From: Gammaproteobacteria bacterium | GTDB lineage: Bacteria > Pseudomonadota > Gammaproteobacteria > Steroidobacterales > Steroidobacteraceae | Length of the DNA stretch: 64,000 bases | Assembly: GCA_947455595.1 (NCBI GenBank) | Contig: CANGOP010000007.1 | Span: 62,001-126,000, forward strand | Direction of reading: 5' to 3' | Part shown: one piece after another, positions 18,729 to 29,399 of the stretch | Position numbering within the stretch: position 1 is the stretch's first letter | Layout of the letters: every line of letters starts with the position of its first letter | The notes under the pieces: generated by a model | What the model was told of the DNA's origin: nothing | Seen by the model: the letters and a program-made list of their open reading frames with translations, nothing else | Database searches by the model: none | Position numbers and translations under genes: made by a program

Positions 18729-19786
18729 GCCTCGGATGCCTAATGGTCGACGTAGCCGGCCGCTCCCTGCTGCCGGAAGATCGCGACGTCCTTGAGCACC
18801 CACTGGTCGGCGGCGTGATCCTGTTTACCCGCAACTACGAGTCCCCCGCGCAATTGGCAGCACTGGTGACGGAGATTCGTGCGTTACGACGGCCGCCATT
18901 ACTGGTGGCGGTGGATCACGAGGGTGGGCGTGTCCAGCGTTTCCGTCCAGGCTTCACCCTCATTCCATCGATGCGCCGACTCGGGTACGAATTCGACGTG
19001 AGTCGGACGGAAGCCGTGGTCGCTGCGCGAGAGATCGGCTGGTTGCTGGCTGCCGAACTGCGTACCCTGAATATTGATCTTGCCTTTACGCCTGTCGTTG
19101 ACTTGGATTACGGCGTGAGTTCGGTGATTGGAGATCGCGCGTTTCACCGCCGGGCCGTCGTTGTGCATGAATTATCTCACGCACTCATGGGCGGTATGCG
19201 GGAAGCCGGGATGGCCGCGACAGCTAAGCACTATCCAGGGCACGGTGCGGTGTCCTTGGATTCCCATGTCGCGCTGCCCGTCGATCGACGCGAATGGGAA
19301 GATCTGCAGCGGGATGTATATCCCTATCATCGACTCATCGCGAACGGGCTGCCCTCGGTCATGATGGCGCATGTGGTTTTCGAGAAGATCGACAGCTTGC
19401 CGGCGAGTCTTTCGAGGCGGTGGGTGCACGATATCCTGCGCATCGAATCCGATTTTCGCGGCGCGGTCTTTACCGATGATTTGAGTATGGCGGGCGCGGC
19501 TGCATTTGGGGGACCACTGGAACGGTGTCGCCTCGCGCTGGCCGCCGGTTGCGACATGCTGCCGTTGTGTAACCATCGGCCCTCCGTGCTCGCGGTCCTC
19601 GAAGGTCTCCAGGTGGCGCCGGAGCCTGTGTCGGCGCTGCGCCTGGCCCGACTGCATGGTAAGGCGGGTGTTGTGCCGGCGACGTTGGCGGAATTGCAGG
19701 CGTTGCCCCGCTGGCAGGCGGCGCATGCCTTGGCGGAACGGTTGCGCGAGGCGCGTCCAGATCTATCGTTGAACGGCGGCACTTGA
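18725..19786 (+). CDS. nagZ: Beta-N-acetylhexosaminidase NagZ
   Basis: Cytosolic GH3 enzyme that removes GlcNAc from recycled anhydromuropeptides. The 353-residue protein has the GH3 signature AKHYPGHGAVSLDSHVALP, with the catalytic Asp/His loop, and TDDLSMAGA with the nucleophilic Asp. There is no signal peptide, in keeping with a cytosolic recycling enzyme. It overlaps rlmD by four bases and closes the operon. Confidence 0.94.
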   Translation: MSLGCLMVDVAGRSLLPEDRDVLEHPLVGGVILFTRNYESPAQLAALVTEIRALRRPPLLVAVDHEGGRVQRFRPGFTLIPSMRRLGYEFDVSRTEAVVAAREIGWLLAAELRTLNIDLAFTPVVDLDYGVSSVIGDRAFHRRAVVVHELSHALMGGMREAGMAATAKHYPGHGAVSLDSHVALPVDRREWEDLQRDVYPYHRLIANGLPSVMMAHVVFEKIDSLPASLSRRWVHDILRIESDFRGAVFTDDLSMAGAAAFGGPLERCRLALAAGCDMLPLCNHRPSVLAVLEGLQVAPEPVSALRLARLHGKAGVVPATLAELQALPRWQAAHALAERLREARPDLSLNGGT

Positions 19787-19819
19787 GCGACCGGCGGCAG
19801 ACCGAAGGCAGCTTCGTAA

Positions 19820-20827
<1,008 letters not shown>

Positions 20828-20864
20828 TCGATGCTTGCCGGCCGACGCTCGCGGTTCGCGCCGC

Positions 20865-21461
20865 TTAAGGCGCGTCCGTCGCCGCTGCGCCTTTGGCGGC
20901 GGTGACTTGGGCGATGACGCCAAAGGCGGGGTGATCGAAGTAATGCCGCTCACCGAACTTGACCCGACGTTTTTCACGTAGCCCATAGGTCTGGTTGCCG
21001 ACGGTGTAGTCAAGCTCAAGTCCCATGAAGAGGTACTGGCTGCGCTGGACAGCCAGACTCCCAGCCAGCGGCGCTGCATCAGCTGTATTGACGAGATCCG
21101 CTAAGTGCGTGGTGGTGCGGCCATTGGGCGGCACGATCGCTGCCCACACCAGGTGGCTCAAGATCTTAAAGCCGCCTTTACGCACCAAGGCGTCTTTGGC
21201 CGCGCCCAACTGAAACTGATCACTGCCCAAAGGCTCTACGCGACCGGCCAGCGTTTGCGCCGGCGTCAGCGCAGGCACAGGGTAGGCATGTGCCGGCGCG
21301 GCGCCGGGCGGATGGAACGCCAGTAGTTCAATGATGTAGCGTGCACTGCCGGCCGGCGGTGCTGTTGCCGTTGTCGGGGGCGTCTCGGCCCAGGTGAGGG
21401 GCGTGCTGAGCGCAGCGGCAAGCGCCGCGAGCACTTCACGTCGATTACGGAGGGCGTTCAT
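20865..21461 (-). CDS. csiV: CsiV-family envelope protein
   Basis: A 198-residue exported protein. The signal peptide (about 1-26) is followed by a small domain with YIIELLAFHP, SQYLFMGLELDYT and RRVKFGERHYFDHPAFGVI, the pattern of the CsiV family, usually annotated as peptidoglycan-binding and encoded next to mfd. Its ATG overlaps the mfd stop (ATGA), so translation is probably coupled. The precise role is not known; the name rests on family pattern and position. Confidence 0.72.
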   Translation of the reverse strand: MNALRNRREVLAALAAALSTPLTWAETPPTTATAPPAGSARYIIELLAFHPPGAAPAHAYPVPALTPAQTLAGRVEPLGSDQFQLGAAKDALVRKGGFKILSHLVWAAIVPPNGRTTTHLADLVNTADAAPLAGSLAVQRSQYLFMGLELDYTVGNQTYGLREKRRVKFGERHYFDHPAFGVIAQVTAAKGAAATDAP

Positions 21462-24400
21462 CGTTTGAGTTTAGCGGAAGCCGGCGGCTTCGGCGTTGAT
21501 GGCGGCGTGACGGGTAGGGGCGCGCTGAGCATTTCAAGCAGCGCATGCCCCATTTTGACCCGCTCACTCGCATCAGGGACCTTGCGGATGAAGCGCAGCT
21601 TGTTCGGGCCATCCAGACGGTAAATCGTCGATTCTCGTTGGACGAGGCGCAACACGTTGGCCAATTCAACGGTGTGTTCCGGGCCGAACTCCACCAAGCC
21701 GCCCCCAGGTCCAATATCGAGGCGGGTGAGCCCAAGACGCGTAGCCGCGAGCTTGAGGCGCGTGATCTTGAAGAGCGTCTCGATCGGCGGCGGCAGATCA
21801 CCGAAGCGATCGATCATTTCGCCCGTCAGTTCATTGAGCGCAGATTCATCTTCCGCCGCGGCGATGCGCTTGTAGAGCACCAGTCGCAGATGGACATCGG
21901 GCATGTATTCTTCCGGGATGAGCGCCGGCGCATGCACGTCGACCTCCGGCCCGGCATGCAGCGGCGCCTCCAAGTTCGGGGTCTTGCCGGACTTGAGCGC
22001 CTTGATGGCCCGATTCAGCATGTCCATGTACATCGCGAAACCGACTTCGGAAATCTGCCCGCTCTGCTCGTCACCGAGCAGTTCACCTGCGCCGCGAATT
22101 TCCAGGTCATGGGTCGCCAGCGCAAAGCCGGCGCCGAGATCTTCCAAGGATTCGATCGCTTCGAGGCGCCGCACGGCATCATCCGTGAGAGCCGCTTTGG
22201 CGGGTGCAATCAAATAGGCAAAGGCGCGATGGTGCGAACGGCCGACGCGTCCGCGCAATTGATGCAATTGCGCCAAACCGAACCGGTCGGCGCGATCAAT
22301 GATGATCGTATTCGCTGTCGGGACGTCGATGCCGCTCTCAACGATCGTTGTGCACATCAGAACGTTGAAGCGCCGATGATAAAAATCGAGCATCAATTGT
22401 TCGAGGTCTCTTTCCCGCATTTGGCCGTGACCGATGCGAATGTCGGCCTCCGGGACCAGCGTGCGAATCTCCGCCGCGCGACGTTCGATCGATTCGACCG
22501 TGTTGTGCAAGAAGTAGATCTGGCCACCACGGCGAATCTCCCGCAGCATGGCTTCGCGGATCGTGGCGGCATTCCATTCGAGTACGAAGGTCTGCACGGC
22601 CAATCTCTCGGCGGGAGGTGTCGTGATCAGCGATAAGTCACGCAATCCGCCCATCGCCATGTTGAGTGTTCTCGGGATGGGAGTGGCTGTGAGCGTGAGT
22701 ACGTCTACATCAGCGCGCAATGCTTTGAGTTTTTCCTTGTCGCGGACGCCGAAGCGCTGCTCTTCGTCAATGATCGTGAGGCCGAGACGCGCAAATTTGA
22801 CGCCGGACTGCAGCAGACGATGGGTGGCGACGATCACGTCGACCGTCCCGTTAGCGAGTCCCTCCAGGACAGCCTTGGATTCCTTCGCCGAGCGGAAGCG
22901 GGACAGACTTTCCACTCGAATCGGCCAATCGGCAAAGCGATCGGAGAAGTTCTGAAAGTGTTGTTGAGCCAACAGCGTGGTCGGTACCAAGACCGCGACC
23001 TGCTTACCGGCCTGCACAGCCGCGAAGGTGGCGCGCATGGCCACCTCCGTCTTGCCGAAACCGACATCGCCGCAGACCACACGATCCATCGGTTTGGGTG
23101 CTGCCAGATCATCCAGAACGGCCTGAATGGCTTCTAACTGGTCATGCGTTTCCTCAAACGGGAATGTGGCCTCGAAGGCCGCATATTCCTGCGGATCGGG
23201 TCTGAGGGAAGTGCCTTCGCGGGCAGCACGCCGTGCGTAGATGTCCAATAATTCCGCGGCGACGTCACGGATCCGTTCAGCCGCCTTCCGGCGCGCTTTG
23301 CTCCACTCTGCCCCGCCCAATTTGTGCAGGGGAGCGCTATCGGCGGGCGCGCCGGTGTAGCGGCTGACACGGCCAAGGGCCGTGACCGGCACGTAGAGTT
23401 TGTCGCCTCCCAAATATTCGATCACCAAGAACTCATAGGGCGAACCGTCGACATCCAGAGTCTTGAGTCCCTGGTAACGGCCTACGCCATGTTCCTCATG
23501 AACGACGGGTGCGCCGATCGTGAGGTCACGCAAGTCGCGCAGAATCTGCTCCGGATCCCGCTCGGCCCGCTTGCGGCGGCGTTCCTGGCGAGCGCGCTCG
23601 CCGTAGAGTTGCTCTTCCGTGATGACCGCTAACCCCGGTGTCGGCAGCAGCATGCCGCCCACCGCCGGATTCACCGTGATCGTGAGGCGTTCGTCGGCGC
23701 TTACGAAGTCGGACCAGCCGGCTACCGCACGGGGAGTGAAATTGTGGCGACGCAGGAATTCCAGCAGAACTTCACGACGTCCCGCGGATTCCGCCACCAG
23801 GAGGACCCGTCCCGTATACGACTGAATAAACGCCCCGAGCGCGCCGGCGTCCTCTTCACGTCGCGGATCAATCCGCAGCGGGGGTGGCGGTTCGCTCGCG
23901 AAGTTCTGTAGATCCTCATCCGCCAGTTCAGCGCCGATCGGCTCCGCTTTGGCGGCGGAGAGGCGAATGCGCAGACGCTGGGTGAGTGCATCGGCTAATT
24001 CGTCGGATTCGAGGAAGACCTCTTTGGGGTCTAACAGGGGCCGCTCAACGTCATGTCGGCGCTGCTCGTGGCGTTCTGCAATATCCCGTGCCGCCAGTTC
24101 GGCCGTGGCTTCAATTCCACAGGCATCAATGACGAGTGGCGTGCCAACCAAGTGCTGGAAGAGCGTCTCCAATCGGTCAAAGCACAGGGGTAAGTAATAC
24201 TCGATGCCTCCCGTGGGCATGCCTTCACTGAAGCTCTTGTAGATGGCTGACCGGGTGACATCGCCTTCGAATCGCTGCCGGTAGCGGCGCCGGAACTCCT
24301 TGATCGCCTCAGGCGTGAGCGCGAACTCACGCGCCGGCAGTAGGCGAATGTGTTCGAGTTTTTCTTGCGAACGCTGGGAATCGGTGTCGAAGGTTCGAAT

Positions 24401-24979
24401 GCTCTCGACGTCCGTATCAAACAGATCAATGCGATACGGCTGCTCTGCGCCCATCGGATACAAGTCGATCAGCGAGCCGCGAACCGCAAACTCGCCGGGA
24501 GCTACGACCTGCGAGACCGACGCATAACCGGCTGCCGCGAGGCGTGACTTGAATGCTTCGACGTCGAGGGCCTGGCCGGCATTCAGGACCAACGTGTGCT
24601 GGGCGACGAATTGCGCTGGCGGCAAGCGCATCAGCAGCGCGTCGATCGCCACCACGAGCAAACCGCGCTGAAAGTTGGGTAGCGCGGCGAGGGTCGCCAA
24701 GCGACGCGAGGTGATGTCGGGATGGGGCGAGAAGACGTCGTACGGCAGGGTTTCGTAGTCGGGAAGTGTCAGAACGGGCAGGCGCGGCCCCGCAAAAAAC
24801 CGCAATTCTTCACTGAGGCGGTCGGCGTCTCGGGCCGTGGCCGTGACCACGAGGACGGGGCCGGTATGGCGTTCGGCTGCATTGACCACGGCGAGGGCCC
24901 GGGCGGAACCGTAGAGCTCCCCCCAACGGATGGGGCGGCTCGGCACATGCGGCAGGCGGGGGTCGATCACCGGGGTCAC
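21458..24979 (-). CDS. mfd: Transcription-repair-coupling factor
   Basis: SF2 translocase that removes stalled RNA polymerase and recruits UvrA, 1173 residues. A UvrB-like N-terminal module is followed by an RNA polymerase-interaction domain (about 480-550, HEEHGVGRYQG), then Walker A GDVGFGKTEVAMRA, DEEQRFG and the RecG-like TATPIPRTLNM. The C-terminal TRCF domain regulates UvrA binding. It is divergent from lolC across 145 bp and followed by overlapping csiV. Confidence 0.97.
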   Translation of the reverse strand: MTPVIDPRLPHVPSRPIRWGELYGSARALAVVNAAERHTGPVLVVTATARDADRLSEELRFFAGPRLPVLTLPDYETLPYDVFSPHPDITSRRLATLAALPNFQRGLLVVAIDALLMRLPPAQFVAQHTLVLNAGQALDVEAFKSRLAAAGYASVSQVVAPGEFAVRGSLIDLYPMGAEQPYRIDLFDTDVESIRTFDTDSQRSQEKLEHIRLLPAREFALTPEAIKEFRRRYRQRFEGDVTRSAIYKSFSEGMPTGGIEYYLPLCFDRLETLFQHLVGTPLVIDACGIEATAELAARDIAERHEQRRHDVERPLLDPKEVFLESDELADALTQRLRIRLSAAKAEPIGAELADEDLQNFASEPPPPLRIDPRREEDAGALGAFIQSYTGRVLLVAESAGRREVLLEFLRRHNFTPRAVAGWSDFVSADERLTITVNPAVGGMLLPTPGLAVITEEQLYGERARQERRRKRAERDPEQILRDLRDLTIGAPVVHEEHGVGRYQGLKTLDVDGSPYEFLVIEYLGGDKLYVPVTALGRVSRYTGAPADSAPLHKLGGAEWSKARRKAAERIRDVAAELLDIYARRAAREGTSLRPDPQEYAAFEATFPFEETHDQLEAIQAVLDDLAAPKPMDRVVCGDVGFGKTEVAMRATFAAVQAGKQVAVLVPTTLLAQQHFQNFSDRFADWPIRVESLSRFRSAKESKAVLEGLANGTVDVIVATHRLLQSGVKFARLGLTIIDEEQRFGVRDKEKLKALRADVDVLTLTATPIPRTLNMAMGGLRDLSLITTPPAERLAVQTFVLEWNAATIREAMLREIRRGGQIYFLHNTVESIERRAAEIRTLVPEADIRIGHGQMRERDLEQLMLDFYHRRFNVLMCTTIVESGIDVPTANTIIIDRADRFGLAQLHQLRGRVGRSHHRAFAYLIAPAKAALTDDAVRRLEAIESLEDLGAGFALATHDLEIRGAGELLGDEQSGQISEVGFAMYMDMLNRAIKALKSGKTPNLEAPLHAGPEVDVHAPALIPEEYMPDVHLRLVLYKRIAAAEDESALNELTGEMIDRFGDLPPPIETLFKITRLKLAATRLGLTRLDIGPGGGLVEFGPEHTVELANVLRLVQRESTIYRLDGPNKLRFIRKVPDASERVKMGHALLEMLSAPLPVTPPSTPKPPASAKLKR

Positions 24980-25124
24980 GAGGGGTATCCAACGTCAGAA
25001 AAAGGCGCAGCATCCGGAACAGACGCCGGCAGGCCGCGAGAGGATACCGACTGTGTCGGACAAGGCAACGGGTTCGTCTGTCCTAGGGTGCGTCAGGGGG
25101 TGGGGCGTGGTCTAATCCGCAACC

Positions 25125-26363
25125 ATGTTAAGGCCCCTGGAACTTGCCATCGCCCTGCGTTTCGTTCGGTCCCGCGAGGCCGGGCTGTTCGTGTCCTTTG
25201 TGACGTGGGCGTCCTTGATCGGGGTGGCGCTGGGCGTCGCGGCGCTGATTACGATCCTGTCGGTGATGAACGGATTCGAGGCGGAGTCCCGCCAGCGACT
25301 CTTGTCGTTGTCCGGTCACGCCACCGTTTACCGAACGGACGGCGCCGCCTTCGACGGCGCTGCGTTGGCCGATGCGGCCCGAAAGGTCCCCGGCGTGACC
25401 GGAGCCGCACCCGTGATCGAGCAGCAGGCGCTGTTCATCCATGGGGAAGAGATGGCGCCGGCGACTTTACGCGGCATCGATGTGGATCGAGAGGACTCGG
25501 TGACCGCGCTGTCGAGCGTGCTATCGGGCGCCCAGTTGAGTGACCTCACGGCTGGCGACGATCGGCTGTTCCTGGGTCGTGCACTGGCGTTTCAGTTGCA
25601 CGTCGTGCCGGGTGAGGAGGTGACCCTGCTACTGCCCACGGTCGATCCCGATGGGGCCTTGGCGCCGCGGTTACGCACCTTCCATGTGGTCGGTTTATTC
25701 GAGGCAGGACTGCAGGAGCACGACGCCACACTGGCGATCGGCACGTTGGCCGATGTGGCGGCGTTTGCCGAGACACACGGGGCGACCGCGTTACGGTTGC
25801 GCTTTGCGGACATCTACGCCGCGCCAGGCGGTGCACGGCATCTGGCGGCCGGCTGGAAGGGCTTCGGCGTGCGCGATTGGACAGAAGAAAACGCCAGTTA
25901 TTTCCGGGCAGTTCGGCTCGAAAAGACCATGATGGCGCTGATTCTGCTGCTGGTGGTGGCGGTGGCGGTGTTCAATATCGTAGCGATGTTGGTGATGGTG
26001 GTCAGAGCCAAGCGAACGGACATCGCGATCCTGCGGACCCTCGGGCTTTCTCCGGGCGGCATCGTGCGGATCTTTCTCGGCCAAGGCCTCTTGATTGGTT
26101 GGAGCGGCGCCTTCGGCGGAGTGGTGTTGGGTACGGCGTTAGCAACCCACGTCGATCCGGTCGCCAGCTTTCTGCAGCGCTTGTTGGGCTTTGAAATCTT
26201 TGACTCCAACGTTTACTACATCACGCAGATTCCGTCCCTCCTGAAACCCTGGGATGTCTGTGCGATCGCTCTGATCGCCATGCTGCTGACGCTGCTCGCC
26301 ACGATCTACCCGGCACGCCGCGCAGCGGCCACCCATCCCGCGGAGGCGTTGCGCTACGAATGA
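25125..26363 (+). CDS. lolC: Lipoprotein-releasing ABC transporter permease LolC
   Basis: Inner-membrane permease that extracts outer-membrane lipoproteins for LolA. The 412-residue protein has a first membrane helix (about 25-50), a large MacB-like periplasmic domain (50-260) and three C-terminal FtsX helices. ALRFVRSREAGLFVSFVTW and SVMNGFEAE are family signatures. It starts the lolC-lolE-lolD operon. LolC and LolE are hard to tell apart by eye; first position in the operon favours LolC. Confidence 0.88.
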   Translation: MLRPLELAIALRFVRSREAGLFVSFVTWASLIGVALGVAALITILSVMNGFEAESRQRLLSLSGHATVYRTDGAAFDGAALADAARKVPGVTGAAPVIEQQALFIHGEEMAPATLRGIDVDREDSVTALSSVLSGAQLSDLTAGDDRLFLGRALAFQLHVVPGEEVTLLLPTVDPDGALAPRLRTFHVVGLFEAGLQEHDATLAIGTLADVAAFAETHGATALRLRFADIYAAPGGARHLAAGWKGFGVRDWTEENASYFRAVRLEKTMMALILLLVVAVAVFNIVAMLVMVVRAKRTDIAILRTLGLSPGGIVRIFLGQGLLIGWSGAFGGVVLGTALATHVDPVASFLQRLLGFEIFDSNVYYITQIPSLLKPWDVCAIALIAMLLTLLATIYPARRAAATHPAEALRYE

Positions 26364-27613
26364 GTTACGCAGTGCCGATGGCTTGGCGTTTGGCGCGCCG
26401 TTACTTACGTCCCAAGAGCGACAGTGGCTTCCTGTCGTTTATTTCGCTCGTGGGCATGGCCGGAGTGGCCATCGGGGTGGCCGTCCTATTGGTGGTGTTG
26501 GGCGTGATGAACGGCTTCGAATCCGAATTGAAAAATCGGATCCTGTCGGTTGCATCGCACGCCACCATCACGGGTCTGGACGGGCCGATCATGGATTGGC
26601 AACCGTTGGCGGATTCCGCGCGCCGCGCGCCGGGGGTCAGCGCGGTGGCGCCCTATGTCGAGGCGCGCGCGCTGATGGCGCAAGGCCGAACGGTTCGGGG
26701 GGTGCTGGTGCGTGGCATCGATCCTGCCATCGAGCGCACGGTTTCCTCGATCGATCAGCATGTACGATCCACCACCTTGGCGGCGCTCGTGCCGGGCCGA
26801 TACGGTGTTTTGCTCGGCAAGTCGCTCGCCGAGGATCTGCACGCCAAGCCCGGTGATGCGGTGGTGATTGCCGCACCTCAGGGTGTGGCCACGCCGGCGG
26901 GTGTCGTGCCGAGGCTGCGTCGCTTTACGGTCATCGGGACGATCGATTCCGGTCTGTATGAGTTTGATCACAACGTGGCTCTCGTCGCTCGGCAGGACGC
27001 CAGTCGCTTGTTCAAGACCGGAGCCGGCATCACCGGGTTGCGCTTAAAGCTGGATGATCCCTTCGCAGCCGGTGCCGTCGTACGACGGGTCGCCGTGGAT
27101 CTGGGCGGCGGTTTTTATATTTCGGATTGGACGCGCGAGCACGGCAATTTCTTCCGTTCGATCGCGACCACGAAGTCCATCATGTTCGTGTTGTTGCTGC
27201 TTGTCATGGCGGTCGCAGCCTTCAATATCGTGGCCACGCTATCCATGCTGGTGCGTGAGAAACGCTCGGATATTGCCATCTTGCGCACGATGGGCGTGCC
27301 GCCCCGAACGATTTTGGCGACCTTTGTCCTACAAGGCACGGTCATCGGCTTGGTTGGTACCGTGCTGGGACTGGCAGCCGGCGCGCTCATCGCCAGCAAT
27401 CTCACCGCTATTGTGCATGGGCTCGAAGCGCTGTTGCACACGACATTGATTGATCCGCGCGTCTATTTGCTGGATGAATTGCCGGCCCAGATTACGGGGT
27501 CCGATGTGCTGCGCGTGTGCGGTACTGCCATCATCCTGTCGATTCTCTCGACTTTGCCGCCGGCGGCGACAGCTGCCCGAACTCAGCCTGCCGAGGCCCT
27601 GCGTCATGACTGA
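26360..27613 (+). CDS. lolE: Lipoprotein-releasing ABC transporter permease LolE
   Basis: Second permease of the LolCDE complex, 417 residues, with the same layout as its neighbour (one N-terminal helix, periplasmic domain, three C-terminal helices) and clear similarity to it (ARRYLRPKSDSGFLSFISLVG, LGVMNGFESELKNRIL). It overlaps lolC by four bases. The order lolC-lolE-lolD differs from the E. coli order lolC-lolD-lolE. Confidence 0.87.
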   Translation: MSYAVPMAWRLARRYLRPKSDSGFLSFISLVGMAGVAIGVAVLLVVLGVMNGFESELKNRILSVASHATITGLDGPIMDWQPLADSARRAPGVSAVAPYVEARALMAQGRTVRGVLVRGIDPAIERTVSSIDQHVRSTTLAALVPGRYGVLLGKSLAEDLHAKPGDAVVIAAPQGVATPAGVVPRLRRFTVIGTIDSGLYEFDHNVALVARQDASRLFKTGAGITGLRLKLDDPFAAGAVVRRVAVDLGGGFYISDWTREHGNFFRSIATTKSIMFVLLLLVMAVAAFNIVATLSMLVREKRSDIAILRTMGVPPRTILATFVLQGTVIGLVGTVLGLAAGALIASNLTAIVHGLEALLHTTLIDPRVYLLDELPAQITGSDVLRVCGTAIILSILSTLPPAATAARTQPAEALRHD

Positions 27614-28301
27614 ATCCAGTGCGTCCGTGTTATCCGCTCGGGGACTTATCAAGGAATTTCGCGAAGGTCCAACGACGCTGCGCGTCTTGGATGGCGTGAA
27701 CTTCGAGGTGATGCCGGGAGAGCGCATTGCCATTGTCGGATCGTCCGGCTCGGGTAAGACGACGCTCTTGCAGTTACTCGGCGGACTGGATCTACCCACG
27801 TCGGGAGAAGTCTGGGTGGACGGTGAGTCAATGAACGCCTTGTCCGAGTCGCAGCGGGGCGATCTGCGCAACCGGGCGGTCGGTTTTGTGTATCAGTTTC
27901 ACCACCTGTTGCCAGAGTTTACGGCATTGGAAAATGTCGCCATGCCGCTTCTGGTGCGGCGCGTGCCGAGTACGGCGGCGCTGGCCGCGGCGGCGGCATT
28001 GCTGGAGCGGGTCGGTCTGTCTAACCGCCTGGGGCACCGACCAGGGCAACTCTCAGGTGGCGAGCGGCAGCGAGCGGCAGTGGCGCGTGCGTTGGTGACG
28101 CGTCCCGCCTTAGTCCTCGCCGATGAACCGACCGGTAACTTGGATGGCATCAATGCCGCGGCGGTGTTCGATCTCATGCTTGAACTCAATCGCGAGGTCG
28201 GTTCGAGCCTTGTGATCGTCACGCACGACGAGCGCCTGGCAGCCCGCTTAGACCGGACGGTCATCCTGCGTAACGGACAGCTGTTAGAGGCCGGTAGCTA
28301 A
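27606..28301 (+). CDS. lolD: Lipoprotein-releasing ABC transporter ATPase LolD
   Basis: ATPase of LolCDE, 231 residues. It has Walker A GSSGSGKTT, the LolD-type Q-loop YQFHHLLPEF, signature LSGGERQRAAVARAL and Walker B LVLADEPTGNLD. ATG 27606 overlaps the end of lolE by eight bases; the open frame upstream from 27450 is inside lolE. exbB follows after 66 bp. Confidence 0.95.
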   Translation: MTESSASVLSARGLIKEFREGPTTLRVLDGVNFEVMPGERIAIVGSSGSGKTTLLQLLGGLDLPTSGEVWVDGESMNALSESQRGDLRNRAVGFVYQFHHLLPEFTALENVAMPLLVRRVPSTAALAAAAALLERVGLSNRLGHRPGQLSGGERQRAAVARALVTRPALVLADEPTGNLDGINAAAVFDLMLELNREVGSSLVIVTHDERLAARLDRTVILRNGQLLEAGS

Positions 28302-28367
28302 GGCCCCGCGAACGAGTTGAGTCGAGTATCATCAGGGACTTGCGCGGTACGGGTAGGTGAACGAGCG

Positions 28368-28976
28368 ATGTGGGAACTGTTTCTGGCCGGGGGTCCGGTC
28401 ATGTGGCCGATCCTCCTTCTGTCGGTGGCTGCCGTTGCGATCATCGTCGAGCGGGTTTGGGCCCTGCAGCCTGCCAAGGTGTTACCGCCGGAGCTGCTGG
28501 CCTCGGTTGTCTCAGCGAATGGCGCGACCATCGCGGCGACGGCGAGCCAGTCGCCGCTTGGGCGCGTCGTGTCGGCGGCACTCGCCAACCAGCACCGTAG
28601 CCGAGAACTGCTCAAAGAGGCCGTTGAAGACACCGGACGGCATGTCGCCCACGAGTTAGAGCGCTATCTGAATCTCCTCGGCACGATTGCGGCGGTCTCC
28701 CCATTGCTGGGGCTCCTTGGAACCGTGATTGGCATCATCGCTGCATTCAGCGCGATTACGCATACCGGCATCGGTGATCCCAAAGCGCTGTCGGGTGGTA
28801 TCGGTCAAGCGCTGGTGTCGACCGCCGGAGGGCTGCTCGTGGCGATCCCTTCGTTGATGGGCTACCGCTACCTGCGTGGCCACGTAGACGGCCTGGTCAT
28901 CGAGATGGAGAAAGCGGCGCTGGGTCTGATCGCGCGGATCGACGCTGAGCGCGATCGTGGTGGGTCGGCGACGTGA
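28368..28976 (+). CDS. exbB: ExbB/TolQ-family proton channel
   Basis: A 202-residue MotA/TolQ/ExbB protein with three membrane helices (about 8-26, 105-130, 150-170); LNLLGTIAAVSPLLGLLGTVIG is close to the family consensus. With ExbD it uses the proton gradient to energise an envelope partner. No tonB lies here; the same exbB-exbD-lpxK arrangement occurs in Pseudomonas beside lipid A genes. ATG 28368 gives the family N-terminus MWELFLAGGPVMWPIL. It overlaps exbD by four bases. Confidence 0.88.
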   Translation: MWELFLAGGPVMWPILLLSVAAVAIIVERVWALQPAKVLPPELLASVVSANGATIAATASQSPLGRVVSAALANQHRSRELLKEAVEDTGRHVAHELERYLNLLGTIAAVSPLLGLLGTVIGIIAAFSAITHTGIGDPKALSGGIGQALVSTAGGLLVAIPSLMGYRYLRGHVDGLVIEMEKAALGLIARIDAERDRGGSAT

Positions 28977-29398
28977 AGTTTTCCCGGCGCCGTGACCTGG
29001 AACCGGAAATCAACGTGACGTCGCTGATCGACGTGGTGTTGCTGCTCGTGATGTTTTTCATGGTGTCGACCAGTTTTGTGCGCGATGGGCATCTGCGTCT
29101 GCAGTTGCCTCAGGCCGGTGCCGATGCCGTACCGGCAGCGGTTGGGGCGGTGACGATCACGATCGCGTCCGACGGGTCTTACCATGTGAATGGTCAGGCC
29201 TTGGTCAATAGCCGTCCCACCACGTTGAGGTCGGCATTGCAACGCGTGGCCGGTGACGGCGCGATGGGTGCGACCGTGACGATCCGCGCGGACGCGCGAG
29301 CTACTCATCAGGCCGTCGTGACTGCGATGGATGTCGCCGGAAAGCTCGGGTTCGCTCAGGTGAATATCGCCACCGTCAATCTGCAGCCGGGGAGTTGA
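28973..29398 (+). CDS. exbD: ExbD/TolR-family protein
   Basis: A 141-residue partner of ExbB. The N-terminal INVTSLIDVVLLLVMFFMV is the single transmembrane helix and carries the conserved proton-carrying Asp; the rest is periplasmic. The GTG start overlaps the exbB stop (GTGA). msbA begins one base after the stop. Confidence 0.9.
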   Translation: MKFSRRRDLEPEINVTSLIDVVLLLVMFFMVSTSFVRDGHLRLQLPQAGADAVPAAVGAVTITIASDGSYHVNGQALVNSRPTTLRSALQRVAGDGAMGATVTIRADARATHQAVVTAMDVAGKLGFAQVNIATVNLQPGS

Positions 29399-29399
29399 G

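Noticed and set aside
20867-20893. AAGGCGC/GCGCCTT inverted repeat as a terminator for the aldo/keto reductase gene
   Set aside because: It lies inside the csiV coding end, has only a 7-bp stem with a 13-base loop, and no useful T-run.
26241-26275. A further TGAAACC inside lolC as a fourth ECF promoter
   Set aside because: No GTCT element follows at 17 bp, and it lies within coding sequence far from any start.
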